From JAHECQ01 sp047638695 (lineage in GTDB: Bacteria; Actinomycetota; Acidimicrobiia; Acidimicrobiales; SZUA-35): a DNA stretch of 64,000 nt. The DNA lies in NCBI GenBank assembly GCA_047638695.1, contig JBLINY010000001.1, forward strand, positions 67,735 to 131,734, read 5' to 3'. This document shows, one piece after another, positions 8,413-17,759 of this stretch. Made by a program: the position numbers and the translations under genes. Numbering within the stretch: position 1 is the first letter of the stretch; each line of letters opens with the position of its first letter. The notes beneath the pieces are model-generated. The model had not been told where the DNA came from, did not search any database, and worked only from the letters and a program-made list of their open reading frames with translations.

Positions 8413-10134
8413 GTGAGAAACTCCGCGGCCGTGGAGAGATGGCGCGGTCTGATCGGAGTATTGCTGTTGGCGATACTCGCCATCGGCGCTGCCACTGAAC
8501 CCGCCAATGCTCAGGAAACAACGCTGGCCGACCGTGGAGTCATCGTCGGCCTCGGTGATGGAGAGCAGGCCGTGATCGCTCAGTCGGGCACTACTGCGGG
8601 ATCGACCCTCGGCGTCCGGGTTTTCCTCGATGCACCCGTCCCCGGCCTGTTCGCCGTCGTCCGACCGCTCGATGGGTCACATGCACTGGCCCAGCATCGT
8701 CTTCCCAGCGATCCGGTTGGAACATCAATCGATGTTTCACTCGAGCTCGATTTGCCGATCGGCCGTTACCTCCTGTGGCCATGCGTTGGCTTTTACGTCG
8801 AGACGTGCACCGAGCTGGGTGTAGGCCTCCCCTTCGAAGTCATCAGCGGCGAGCTTCGTGCGCTGATGCCAGGCCACAATCGGGCGTCGGCCGAGCGAAT
8901 CAACGTGGTGTTCGTCGGCAGCGGCGTGGGCGCGGGTGGCGTTGCGCCGCTAGCTCTCGACCTGCTGATGCTCGATGGACCGATCAATGTCGGCACCGAC
9001 TTGTTGTATGGCCCGATGGCTATCGAACCGCTCGCCTCAAACCACGACAAGTTCAACTTCTGGTTTCTCGACCACCAGCTGACCTCTGAGATCGGGTTGT
9101 TCGAGCATCCCGATCCGGCTGCAGTTGTTGCCGCTCTTGGCTTGCCGAATATTCAGTTGACGGTGCTGTACGCATCAGCGGACGGGCCGAGTGATGCGCG
9201 GATGACGTCGTTCTTTGGTGATCGGGAACTGCCCGCAATCGACGGCCTGCGATTCGGGGGCGTGCGGCTGTCGGTCGACCTCGAGGCTCCGCTCTGGGCG
9301 GCCCCGACTCTGGCCCACGAATGGGGCCATGGTCTGTTTGCCTTGCGCGATGAGTACAGCGCTCCCGACGAGCGGCCGGCCTTGACTCGCTACCCGAACT
9401 GCGCGCCCGATCTCTCCACTGCCCAACGGTGGTGGGGCCATCTTCTCGGCCATGTTGACCCATTCGTCTATGACGTGCTCCGAGCCCGCACGGATGCCGG
9501 GCTGCCAGTCGACACCTTCGATCAACCGCTGCCTGAGCTGGTGCGGGTCGGGATGGTGCCAGGCGGTTGCTACGGAGCGGCAGACGACGCGGTCGCCTTC
9601 CGTCCATCGTTCGACTCGCTGATGAACAACGAGCTGCCCGTCTTTGGGTCCGTCAACAGGGCACGAGTCGAGGATGTGCTCGAACACTTCTCGGGTCGAG
9701 GTGAGCTCGACGACCTCGATGACCTCATCCTGTCTTGCACGTCGCGCCTCCAGCAGATGACGTGCGAGGGACGGCTCAGGTCGTACTTCGATCCACCCTC
9801 GTCGGGTCTCATGGTGGGGGGCCGGCAGTGTCAGTTCGCTACGGACGACGAACCGATCGTGGTGACGTGCGCCGGTCCGGTGCCAGCGGGTGGTTTCGCC
9901 ACGATCGCCGCGGGTCTCCAGCGAGATCGGGTCGAGGTCACCAATCTGGACCCACCGCCCACCGATAAACCGGCGAGCGGAGGCCCAGCCCAGGACGCGA
10001 AGCATGCGAGGGGAACGCCCTTGACCGACGACGGGGAAGAGACGGGTTCGATCGTTCGGTTCTGGGGAATCTTGGCCGCGACGACGGTGACCGCTGGAGG
10101 GCTTGCAGGGCGAGCTCGTCGAGTCAGGTACTGA
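8413..10134 (+). CDS. Secreted M64-like zinc metallopeptidase with C-terminal membrane anchor
   Basis: Predicted extracellular protease of about 573 residues. GTG 8413 is chosen because GAGG lies 5 nt upstream and the N-terminus becomes a clean signal peptide (ERWRGLIGVLLLAILAIGAA, then an AQ cleavage region). ATG 8368 is an in-frame alternative. The zinc motif is AHEWGHGLFALRDEY around residue 300, the HExxH...DEY arrangement seen in IgA-peptidase M64-type enzymes. The C-terminus has a hydrophobic segment (IVRFWGILAATTVTAGGLAG) followed by basic residues, suggesting a membrane anchor. The gene converges on and slightly overlaps the alpha/beta hydrolase. The substrate is unknown. Confidence 0.72.
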   Translation: MRNSAAVERWRGLIGVLLLAILAIGAATEPANAQETTLADRGVIVGLGDGEQAVIAQSGTTAGSTLGVRVFLDAPVPGLFAVVRPLDGSHALAQHRLPSDPVGTSIDVSLELDLPIGRYLLWPCVGFYVETCTELGVGLPFEVISGELRALMPGHNRASAERINVVFVGSGVGAGGVAPLALDLLMLDGPINVGTDLLYGPMAIEPLASNHDKFNFWFLDHQLTSEIGLFEHPDPAAVVAALGLPNIQLTVLYASADGPSDARMTSFFGDRELPAIDGLRFGGVRLSVDLEAPLWAAPTLAHEWGHGLFALRDEYSAPDERPALTRYPNCAPDLSTAQRWWGHLLGHVDPFVYDVLRARTDAGLPVDTFDQPLPELVRVGMVPGGCYGAADDAVAFRPSFDSLMNNELPVFGSVNRARVEDVLEHFSGRGELDDLDDLILSCTSRLQQMTCEGRLRSYFDPPSSGLMVGGRQCQFATDDEPIVVTCAGPVPAGGFATIAAGLQRDRVEVTNLDPPPTDKPASGGPAQDAKHARGTPLTDDGEETGSIVRFWGILAATTVTAGGLAGRARRVRY

Positions 10135-11011
10135 ATGGTTGACGCCGGGCCAGGCCCGCGATGGCATCAGTGATTTGGGGCAACAACGGGGTCGGCAGAT
10201 CGTGACCCATGGCATCGAGCACGAGCAGATCGGCCCCGGGAACGGCTTCGGCGGTGGCGTAGCCACTGGAAACGTCGATCAGGCTGTCGGCTCGACCGTG
10301 AATAACAAGAAACGGGAGATCGACAGTGGCGAGCCTTCCAGTTCTGTCCCCGCTTGCCACGATGGCGGCCATCTGAAATGGGGCTCCGGTCGGATGAAAC
10401 GAACGCTCGATCGCGCCTCGGGTTCGGGCCTCCGCCTCGGCTCGGTTCCAAAGCGGTCCGCTGACGAGGCGGTTTACCTCGATGGCATGTTCGACCGCCG
10501 CCTCGGGATCAGCTGGCGGAGGCGCGAGCAGCGCAGCGAGTACTTCTGGGTCGGCCGGTTGGACACCAGAACCGCCGGTGGTCGACATGATGGATGTGGC
10601 CGACAAGACACGACTCGGGTGTTCGATAGCGAGGTGTTGCACGATCATGCCGCCCATGGACGAGCCAGCCACGTGCGTCTGCCGAATCCCCAGGACGTCC
10701 AGCAACGCAATGGCGTCGCCGGCCATGTCTGACAGCGTGTACGGCACATCGAAGTCCGTGTCGCTCGCAGCCACCTTCGCCAGGAGGGTTGCGACATCAG
10801 GGCTCGGTTGTTGCGTCTTTTCCGAGAGGCCCGCATCACGATTGTCGAAGCAGACAACTCGGAAGCCTTGCCCGACAAGGGCATCGATGAAGCCATCGGA
10901 CCAGTTGGTCAGCTGCGCCGTGTAACCGCAGACAAGAAGCATCGCGGGGTCATCAGGATGGCCGTGGTCTTCGTAGTAGATCTGGATGCCACGAGCATCG
11001 GCGATTGGCAT
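10124..11011 (-). CDS. Alpha/beta hydrolase fold protein
   Basis: 295 residues. The nucleophile elbow is GSSMGGM around residue 117 and the fold entry is MLLVCGYTAQLTNW. FDNRDAGLSEK is the common strand-4 motif. The catalytic acid is probably in VIHGRADSLIDV and the His in DAMGHDLP. It is probably a soluble esterase or lipase-like hydrolase; the substrate is unknown. It lies 39 nt downstream of the conservon GTPase on the same strand and may be co-transcribed with it. Confidence 0.87.
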   Translation of the reverse strand: MPIADARGIQIYYEDHGHPDDPAMLLVCGYTAQLTNWSDGFIDALVGQGFRVVCFDNRDAGLSEKTQQPSPDVATLLAKVAASDTDFDVPYTLSDMAGDAIALLDVLGIRQTHVAGSSMGGMIVQHLAIEHPSRVLSATSIMSTTGGSGVQPADPEVLAALLAPPPADPEAAVEHAIEVNRLVSGPLWNRAEAEARTRGAIERSFHPTGAPFQMAAIVASGDRTGRLATVDLPFLVIHGRADSLIDVSSGYATAEAVPGADLLVLDAMGHDLPTPLLPQITDAIAGLARRQPFST

Positions 11012-11050
11012 GGTGAAAAGGGTAGCTGCCTGAGGACGAGGCGACGGTTG

Positions 11051-11647
11051 TCAACCAGTCGAGGTCTCGAGGCGGGCCAGCAGATTGTCGAACAGGGCGA
11101 GGAGGACGGCCTTCACGGACTCCTTGTCGCGAGCATCGCATGACACGAAGGGGATGGCCTCGGGCACGTTGAGGGCGTAGCGGACCGCCTCAAGTGGCGG
11201 CCGGTGCTCTGGGTCGAAGTCGTTCAGCGCGACCACGAAGGGAATGCCCTTCGTTTCGAAGTAGTCGACCGCCGCGTAACAGTCGTCGAGCCGGCGGGTG
11301 TCGACAAGTACAACGGCGCCGAGGGCACCGTTGGAAAGGTCGTCCCACATGAAGCCGAAACGGTCCTGGCCCGGTGTTCCGAACAGATACATGACGAGAT
11401 CTCTGGCGATCGTCAGTCGGCCGAAATCCATTGCGACCGTGGTGGAGGTCTTGCCGGAGATGAGCGACGTGTCGTCGATACCGAGGCTGACGTCGGTGAT
11501 TGCGGCCTCAGTTCTCAGTGGTTTGACCTCGCTGACCGTGCCGACGAACGTGGTCTTACCAACGCCGAAGCCACCAGCGATCACAAACTTGACCGAGGTC
11601 GGTGCCGCTTCGACTTGTAGTTCGTCCCTAGAGGGCGCGTACGCCAT
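11051..11647 (-). CDS. MglA/CvnD-type small GTPase of a conservon
   Basis: 198-residue Ras-like GTPase of the actinobacterial conservon family. Walker A is GGFGVGKTTF near residue 28, the G3 region is LFGTPGQDRFGFMW, and the base-recognition motif is VALNDFD in place of NKxD, as is common in CvnD proteins. The start overlaps the DUF742 gene by 20 nt, showing translational coupling. It is expected to act with the roadblock protein in membrane-associated signalling controlled by the kinase-like CvnA protein. Confidence 0.9.
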   Translation of the reverse strand: MAYAPSRDELQVEAAPTSVKFVIAGGFGVGKTTFVGTVSEVKPLRTEAAITDVSLGIDDTSLISGKTSTTVAMDFGRLTIARDLVMYLFGTPGQDRFGFMWDDLSNGALGAVVLVDTRRLDDCYAAVDYFETKGIPFVVALNDFDPEHRPPLEAVRYALNVPEAIPFVSCDARDKESVKAVLLALFDNLLARLETSTG

Positions 11648-11996
11648 CGATCAGTCTCCTCACGAGCTCGACGTCAGTTGTCGACGCGGTTTGATGTACT
11701 TCGAGTAGTTCACTGCCGGCCATGTCGCCGACAAGAACGCAGACCACGCCAAGGGGCAGCTGAAGGTAGGCCGACACTTCGGCCGCCGACGAGCGTTCGT
11801 CGAGGGCGTCCCAAATCTTGCGTTGGATCGAGTCGAGTCGGGCGACGACGGGAGCGTCGACGACGCGCCGGTCGATGAGAGACTCCATCCGCACGTCGAC
11901 GTTCGTCGATGAACGGGTGCGCCCTTTCGTGAGCATGAAGGGACGGACAACGTTTCCCTCCTGCTCTTCGTGGTCGTCGTACAATGGGTCCGCCAT
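11628..11996 (-). CDS. DUF742 (CvnC-type) conservon protein
   Basis: 122 residues, with the DUF742 hallmark VVRPFMLTKGRTRSS near the N-terminus and a winged-helix-like remainder (RSSAAEVSAYLQLPLGVVCVLVGDM). In Streptomyces conservons this component sits between the roadblock protein and the GTPase, as it does here. Its biochemical role is not known to me; it is thought to belong to the signalling complex. It starts 4 nt after the roadblock gene stop. Confidence 0.88.
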   Translation of the reverse strand: MADPLYDDHEEQEGNVVRPFMLTKGRTRSSTNVDVRMESLIDRRVVDAPVVARLDSIQRKIWDALDERSSAAEVSAYLQLPLGVVCVLVGDMAGSELLEVHQTASTTDVELVRRLIDGVRAL

Positions 11997-12000
11997 TGCC

Positions 12001-12423
12001 TCAGACGATCGAGAGTGGATTCTTGAGCTCAGCCACGAGCATTGGAGTCAATGCTGCGCCGGCTCGTTGGCAGAGAAGCGTCATCTCATACGCAATCAGA
12101 CCAATGTCGCAATCGCTGTCGGCCACAACGCCCAGGGTGGACCCGCCACCGATTGAAGTTACGAACAGATAGCCCTTGGCCATCTCGACGATGACCTGCT
12201 CGACGCCTTCGAAGCCGAAACACTCTGAAGCTCCACCAGTGAGACTGATGAGACCGGACGTGATGGCTGCGAACTGTTCGACATTCTCTCTCTGCCGACC
12301 GGCTGATGCGGCTAGCAGCAGACCATCGGCTGAAACGGCGATTGCTTCCTGGACACCATCGGTCTTCTGGACAAACTGCACCAATAGCCAGTTGAAGTTC
12401 TTTGCTTCCTCACTCACGTTCAT
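12001..12423 (-). CDS. Roadblock/LC7 domain protein (CvnB-type)
   Basis: 140-residue roadblock-fold protein (NWLLVQFVQKTDGVQEAIAVSADG, then MAKGYLFVTSIGGGSTLGV; shown in parts). Members bind MglA-like GTPases, often as GAPs. It starts 9 nt downstream of the sensor kinase and precedes DUF742, giving the canonical conservon order kinase-roadblock-DUF742-GTPase. Confidence 0.9.
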   Translation of the reverse strand: MNVSEEAKNFNWLLVQFVQKTDGVQEAIAVSADGLLLAASAGRQRENVEQFAAITSGLISLTGGASECFGFEGVEQVIVEMAKGYLFVTSIGGGSTLGVVADSDCDIGLIAYEMTLLCQRAGAALTPMLVAELKNPLSIV

Positions 12424-12432
12424 TCCGGACTC

Positions 12433-15213
12433 CTACTGCTCAGTGCTGCTGGTTGACGGGGTACCGGGGGCAAGTGCATCGTCCTTGCCCCGCTGGAAGC
12501 GACTCCAGCGATTTCGGTTGCGTTCGGCGGCGACCATGGCATCGCCCTCTCCGACCGGCTCAGCGCTTGTCGGTGCGACGGGCCGCGAGATCATGTCGAC
12601 TGTTTCGGCTGCATTGGCCTTCGACTCGCGCCGGCTGAACCCGAACTGTGTGTCCAGGGCCTCGCGGCCGTCGAGATCTGAGGTTGTCTCGGGCGCTGGA
12701 TCGGTTGTTCGTCGAGCCAGGGTGGGCGGCTCGATGTTCTCGACCGCCGGAGCAGGTCCGGGGGCGGAACCGCGACGACGGAAGGCGAATTCGCCAACCT
12801 CGACCGATTCGGCCGGAGCGGGATCGGTTTCCCGTTGTCCAGCCAGGGGTGCAGGGTCGAAGTGCTCGGACTCGTCCCGTTGGCCGGGCCCTGACTCGGG
12901 GATCGACCTCGTGATGGGCCGAGCGGTCGAAGTTTCCGTGACCGGCTCGATGGCGGGCGTCGGCTCGGTCGGCCCGCTCGTCGCGGCTTCGATCGGGTTT
13001 TCCCGGTCGACCTCGGTAGCCGCGGCATTGCGGCGCTTCTTGGCTTCTTCGATCCTGGCGAGTGCCTCTTCGGCCTGCGCAAGGAGCGCGAAGACCTGGG
13101 CCTCAGCCTCGTCGATATTGAGCTCGGCGGCCTCTTCGTCTCCGGTTTGGCCATCAAGATCGGTCTGAACGTCGTCGGTCGTCTCCGACTTCGTGAGCGA
13201 GGCAGGCAGCTCGACCCGAGCGATCAGGCCGCCGGTGGGGCCATCGCCAAGTCGCACCTGGACGTTGTGACGTTGGGCCAGACGACCGACGACGAACAGT
13301 CCGAGGTACTGCGCTGGCACGTCTGAAAGCTCTCGAGTCTCAGAGAGGCGAGCGTTGGCCTCAACCATTTCCTCGCTACGCATGCCCAGGCCCTCGTCCA
13401 GGATGGTGATGACGTACCCGCCACTCTCGACGACTCGGCCGGCGATGCTCACCTCAGCCGGTGGTGGGGAGAAGTTCAGAGCGTTCTCGACCAGCTCTGC
13501 GAGAATGTGGGCGATGTCGGCGACCACGTTGCCCTGCACATCGCCGTCTTCGATGTCGTGGAAGTCGACTCGTTCGTAGTCCTCGACTTCACCAAGCGCA
13601 GCTTGTACTGCGTCGCGGATTGGGATCGGGGCGGTCCAGCGGCGCGGCGTGCGGTCTCCGGCCAAGACGAGCAGGCTCTCGGCGTTGCGACGCATTCGGG
13701 TAGCTAGGTGGTCGAGCTTGAACAGTGAATCGAGAGCGTCGGGATCTTCCTCGTTCTGTTCGAGTTCGTCAATGAATCGTAGCTGCCGCTTCAGAAGCGA
13801 CTGGTTCCGACGTCCGAGGTTCACGAACATCTCGGACGTATTGCGCCGGCTCCGCGCCTGGCGCGCCGCCAGTGTCACCGCGGTGCCCTGTACCGAGTTG
13901 AACGAGTTGGCCAGCTCTTCTAGTTCGTCGCCGGTTCGGATATCCACCTCGGGGACGGCGATGGCCTCAATGTCGGAGTCATCTGCGTTGATCCGGGCCA
14001 CGGCGTTTGGCAGGCCGGTTGCTGCAGCTACAGAGGCAGCCTCGGTGAGCTTCCGGATCGGCACGGTGATGCTCTGGGCCATAAAACGGGCCATCACATA
14101 AGCCAGCAGCAATGCGGCCAGGACAACGGCGGCGACGATGATCTGCAGCTGGCGACCGGAGTCATCGATCTCGGTCTGGAGCTGTTCCAGCCCCGCTAGC
14201 GGGGCGAAGGCCGTCTCAGCCGACTGAGTGGACACGACGATCCAGTCGAATCCGCCGAATCCCGTCTCCTCGGCGTTGAAGAAGACAGGGTCGGGGGTGT
14301 GAGCGAAGCCATAGACCATCTCGTCGGTGACGATGGCGTTTGTGTCGGTGGTCTCGAGCGCCGCCGCTATTCCCGGATTGGCTGTACCGATGGCTAGGTT
14401 CATCAACCGGCTGCTGTCGGTCTCGCCTTCAGCGTCCAGGGTGCTGGTCTCGGCGATGATCTGGCCGTCGTTGAGCGCAACCGTGTATTTCGTTGTTTCC
14501 GTCGACCGGTCCTGGATGATGTCGGCGATGAACTGGGCGTCCAGGGTGGTTTTGAGAACTCCGATACCACTGCCGTTGGCTGGGTTGTCGATCCTGACGG
14601 CGATGTCGACGGAGAACCCTCCGGCCGACTCATCGAATTCGATGTCGTCGATGTTGATTCCTTCGTCCCAGGCCCTCGTCCACCATTCCTCGTCGCTCTG
14701 GACGAAGTCGCTGGTTAGGTTGGTGATGGCTGCGTTGTAGCCATTGGCGTCGGTGAAGAAGATTTCTGTGAAGAAGTCGTTGCTTTGAAGCTCGGTGCGG
14801 AGGTAGGTGCGAGCAGCGGTTGCACGCAGCGTGCTTTTTGTTCCGTCGAAACGACTCTCGAGAGCTTCGATCGAAAGTTCGTTGAGACCCTCGGCCTCGG
14901 CGTACTCGGCAGCGAGCAGCGTGCCATCGACCACCTCTCGGTTGCGAGCCCAATCGACGACGTCGGCGATGCGCTCCTTGAGTATCAGGTTGATCTCCCG
15001 CGCGACCGATTCCGATTGCTCCTTGCTGGTTGCCAGGACGCTCTCGCTTTCCAGCACCTGGCGGCTTTCGTCGACTCGAGTAGTGGCGTCGCTGCTGAGC
15101 TGTTCAAGCCCGACGAAAACAACTGAAGCCAGAATCGCCATCGGCACCAGGGCGACGGCAATGCTCCGGATAAGGATCTTGGCGGCAATCGACTTCGCCG
15201 TGAAGAATCGCAT
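12433..15213 (-). CDS. CvnA-type membrane sensor histidine kinase
   Basis: 926 residues from ATG 15213, preceded by GAAAGG 5 nt upstream; an in-frame start at 15309 would add 32 implausible residues. TM1 is at residues about 10-35, followed by a large Cache-like extracellular domain to about 350, TM2 (IIVAAVVLAALLLAYVMARF), HAMP, the dimerisation helix LFKLDHLATRMRRNAESLL and an ATPase domain with ENALNFSPP and ILDEGLGM. A long disordered Pro/Glu/Thr-rich tail follows (residues about 680-926). There is no response regulator nearby, as expected for conservons, where output is through the GTPase. The ligand is unknown. Confidence 0.88.
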   Translation of the reverse strand: MRFFTAKSIAAKILIRSIAVALVPMAILASVVFVGLEQLSSDATTRVDESRQVLESESVLATSKEQSESVAREINLILKERIADVVDWARNREVVDGTLLAAEYAEAEGLNELSIEALESRFDGTKSTLRATAARTYLRTELQSNDFFTEIFFTDANGYNAAITNLTSDFVQSDEEWWTRAWDEGINIDDIEFDESAGGFSVDIAVRIDNPANGSGIGVLKTTLDAQFIADIIQDRSTETTKYTVALNDGQIIAETSTLDAEGETDSSRLMNLAIGTANPGIAAALETTDTNAIVTDEMVYGFAHTPDPVFFNAEETGFGGFDWIVVSTQSAETAFAPLAGLEQLQTEIDDSGRQLQIIVAAVVLAALLLAYVMARFMAQSITVPIRKLTEAASVAAATGLPNAVARINADDSDIEAIAVPEVDIRTGDELEELANSFNSVQGTAVTLAARQARSRRNTSEMFVNLGRRNQSLLKRQLRFIDELEQNEEDPDALDSLFKLDHLATRMRRNAESLLVLAGDRTPRRWTAPIPIRDAVQAALGEVEDYERVDFHDIEDGDVQGNVVADIAHILAELVENALNFSPPPAEVSIAGRVVESGGYVITILDEGLGMRSEEMVEANARLSETRELSDVPAQYLGLFVVGRLAQRHNVQVRLGDGPTGGLIARVELPASLTKSETTDDVQTDLDGQTGDEEAAELNIDEAEAQVFALLAQAEEALARIEEAKKRRNAAATEVDRENPIEAATSGPTEPTPAIEPVTETSTARPITRSIPESGPGQRDESEHFDPAPLAGQRETDPAPAESVEVGEFAFRRRGSAPGPAPAVENIEPPTLARRTTDPAPETTSDLDGREALDTQFGFSRRESKANAAETVDMISRPVAPTSAEPVGEGDAMVAAERNRNRWSRFQRGKDDALAPGTPSTSSTEQ

Positions 15214-15410
15214 ATTGACCTTTCGAACAGGCGTGGTCGTTCTCTCAGGAACGTCAGGTTCTGTCCATGTCGGCCAGAGCTTGGAATCTCTGAAGTGATT
15301 CGCCCTCACCCGCCAAATGTTGACCTGTTTGTCGCGGTCAGCACGCGTCGAGGTATCCGCCGCTCGGATCTCTCAAGAATTTTGCGGTTTTGCTCGACAA
15401 TCTCAGAGAC

Positions 15411-17744
15411 ATGAACGGGTCGGATTCCTCACCCGCGGAAACGCGGCCTCTCACAGCGCTGTCGCCGGCGATAGCGATGTGGGCGGTCGCCGTCGATGCC
15501 ATGCCGATGCCCGCTCTGTTGATCGCTAGTGACGGTGACGTTCTCTACGAAAACACGGCTCTGGATCCTCCGATCGGTTCAAGTCTCGACACGGCCGAGG
15601 CTGCGAACGGGCTGTTGATCGGCGCTGACGGCCGCCGTTGGCGCCTTTCCGACGTTGGTGGAACAAGCGCGGTGAGGTTGGCGACACTCGAAGCCGAGGA
15701 TGTCCGCGATCACATGTTGCGGCAGTTCTTCGCGGCTGATGGCGTGCTCTTCGTTGTTTCCGATCGTCACGGTCTGGTCCTAGAGGCCAACGAGGCCGCG
15801 GCCCGGTTGTTGGGTCTTACCCGTGATCAGATGCGCGGGCTCGACGCCTGGACCCTGCTCGCTCCCGGTGGGGAAGAGTTGCGCGAGCAAGTTCACGCTG
15901 ATCTTGCGCGGGTTGGTCGTGCCGCACCGACGGTAAAGATGAAGACGACGGCTGGCGGGTACCGCGAGGTCGCCTGGACACTCGAGTTCGACGAATCGAC
16001 GGAGACGTGCCTCGCAGTTGGCCGTGACGTGACAGAGGAACGCCGAGTCAACCGGGTGTTGGTCGACAGTCACCGGATCTTTCAGAATGTCGGTGAGTTT
16101 CTTCTGGTGGTCGATGAGGCGTTCACATTCACCCGTGCCAACCCGGCGTTCTTCCGAATGATGGGCTACGCGGCCGACGATGTGCTCGGTCGGAAGATCA
16201 TTCCGATGGTGCATATCGAAGATCGCGGCAAGTTCATGGTTGCCTCCTTGCGGTCACGAATGAACAACGTCGACGAATGTCTCACTCGGTGGCAGACCGC
16301 CGATGGCGAATGGCGTTGGATTGATGCGACCTTTGCCTACGACGCTGAGGACCGTGGGTTCCACCTGGTGGCTCGTGACGTCACCGAGGAACATCGGCTG
16401 AACGCCGAGCTTCATCGGCGGGCATTTACCGATGAACTTACGGGGCTCGCCAACCGTTCCCATCTGCTCGGCGAGATCGATCGCCTCTATGAGCTGGGGC
16501 GGGCGCCGGTGTTGTTGTTTTGCGATCTTGATCGATTCAAGGTGGTCAATGATTCGCTGGGGCATCCGGCTGGCGACGAGTTGCTGCGCCAGCTCGCCCA
16601 ACGTTTGGTGATCCTCTGTGAAGCCTCGCACGACGCCGTCGTGGCTCGGCTCGGCGGTGACGAGTTTGTCGTGCTTCTGCCGGGCGCGTCGCAGGCGGAA
16701 GCGACTGCGACGGCCATCGCCATCATCGGTGCGGTAGCCGCGCCCTTCCAGATCGACGACCGCCTGGCCCATGTTGGCGTCAGCGTTGGCGTTGCTTTGT
16801 CAGCCGGCTACCACCGCCGAGGCGCGGCGGTGCTCCTGAGCGAAGCAGACACAGCTGCGTACGCTGCGAAAGAACAGGGCCGCGGTCGGTTCGTCGTCTA
16901 TGACGAGCTTCTGCGCGAGCTTGTCGACCGTCGCTTCAATGTCGAGGCTGGTCTGCACAGCGCGCTCCAAGAGGACCGTTTTGAGCTGCACTACCAACCC
17001 GTTGTTGCTCTACCCGGCGGCGGAATTCTCGGAGCTGAAGTGTTGCTGCGATGGCGCGATAGCGACGGTGTACTTCACCTGCCGAGCGATTTTCTTGAAG
17101 TCGCCGAGGAGACCGGGTTGATTGGCGCCATCGGCGATGTCGTGTTGATCGACGCTATTTGCGAAGCCGCTTCGTGGACCTCGAACGGCCGTCAGCTGAC
17201 GGTCTCGGTGAATGTCACAGCTGGCCAGATCTCCGAGCCTGGATTCGTCGAGGGTGTCCTGACGACCTTGCGTCGCTCGAATCTGGCGCCAGAGCTCCTG
17301 GTGATTGAGCTGACGGAATCGGCTGTGGTCAGCGATCTTGACCGGACCGTCCCGGCATTGGAGCAGTTGCGCTCGGCGGGGGTGAGGGTCGCCCTTGACG
17401 ACTTCGGTACGGGGTACTCATCGCTGTCGCACCTTCGGCAACTACCGATCGACATCGTCAAGATCGACCGATCGTTTGTGTCAGAGATCACCGACCCGAC
17501 CGCGCGCAGCCTGGTCCTGGCCGTTGTGCAGCTGTGCGATGCTCTCGGCCTCGACGTCGTTGCTGAAGGAATCGAGACGGTCGATCAGGCCGCAGCCCTC
17601 GAGCAGCTTGGATGTACGGTCGCCCAGGGCTACCTCTTCGACCGTCCGCTCACTGCAAATGAATTCGCGTCGAGATTAGGCCTCGCTCACGGCCGGAAGC
17701 GAGCTATCAGCTCGTCGTTGAGTCGACGGTCGTCGACGATCTGA
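15411..17744 (+). CDS. PAS-PAS-GGDEF-EAL cyclic-di-GMP enzyme
   Basis: 777 residues from ATG 15411; TTG 15390 is an alternative. After a short N-terminal domain there are two PAS domains (residues about 105-215 and 220-335), GGDEF (LGGDEFVVLLPG, no obvious RxxD inhibitory site) and EAL. The EAL signature reads EVLLRW, but the other catalytic motifs are present: IELTES, DDFGTGYSS, VKIDRSFV, AEGIET and VAQGY. Both synthesis and hydrolysis of c-di-GMP are therefore possible. No transmembrane segment is seen, so it is probably cytosolic. It is divergent from the conservon kinase. Confidence 0.9.
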   Translation: MNGSDSSPAETRPLTALSPAIAMWAVAVDAMPMPALLIASDGDVLYENTALDPPIGSSLDTAEAANGLLIGADGRRWRLSDVGGTSAVRLATLEAEDVRDHMLRQFFAADGVLFVVSDRHGLVLEANEAAARLLGLTRDQMRGLDAWTLLAPGGEELREQVHADLARVGRAAPTVKMKTTAGGYREVAWTLEFDESTETCLAVGRDVTEERRVNRVLVDSHRIFQNVGEFLLVVDEAFTFTRANPAFFRMMGYAADDVLGRKIIPMVHIEDRGKFMVASLRSRMNNVDECLTRWQTADGEWRWIDATFAYDAEDRGFHLVARDVTEEHRLNAELHRRAFTDELTGLANRSHLLGEIDRLYELGRAPVLLFCDLDRFKVVNDSLGHPAGDELLRQLAQRLVILCEASHDAVVARLGGDEFVVLLPGASQAEATATAIAIIGAVAAPFQIDDRLAHVGVSVGVALSAGYHRRGAAVLLSEADTAAYAAKEQGRGRFVVYDELLRELVDRRFNVEAGLHSALQEDRFELHYQPVVALPGGGILGAEVLLRWRDSDGVLHLPSDFLEVAEETGLIGAIGDVVLIDAICEAASWTSNGRQLTVSVNVTAGQISEPGFVEGVLTTLRRSNLAPELLVIELTESAVVSDLDRTVPALEQLRSAGVRVALDDFGTGYSSLSHLRQLPIDIVKIDRSFVSEITDPTARSLVLAVVQLCDALGLDVVAEGIETVDQAAALEQLGCTVAQGYLFDRPLTANEFASRLGLAHGRKRAISSSLSRRSSTI

Positions 17745-17759
17745 GCGTTGAAGCCGTGG

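Noticed and set aside
9175..10266. Long minus-strand open frame opposite the M64-like gene
   Set aside because: Low-complexity Arg/Pro-rich shadow; the plus strand has the signal peptide and zinc motif.
12176..13168. Plus-strand open frame inside the conservon kinase
   Set aside because: Ser/Ala-rich shadow of the disordered kinase tail, with no motif.
15214..15410. Sigma-70-type promoter between the conservon kinase and the GGDEF-EAL gene
   Set aside because: A TTGACC box is visible but no convincing -10 at proper spacing; the divergent region surely has promoters but I cannot place them.
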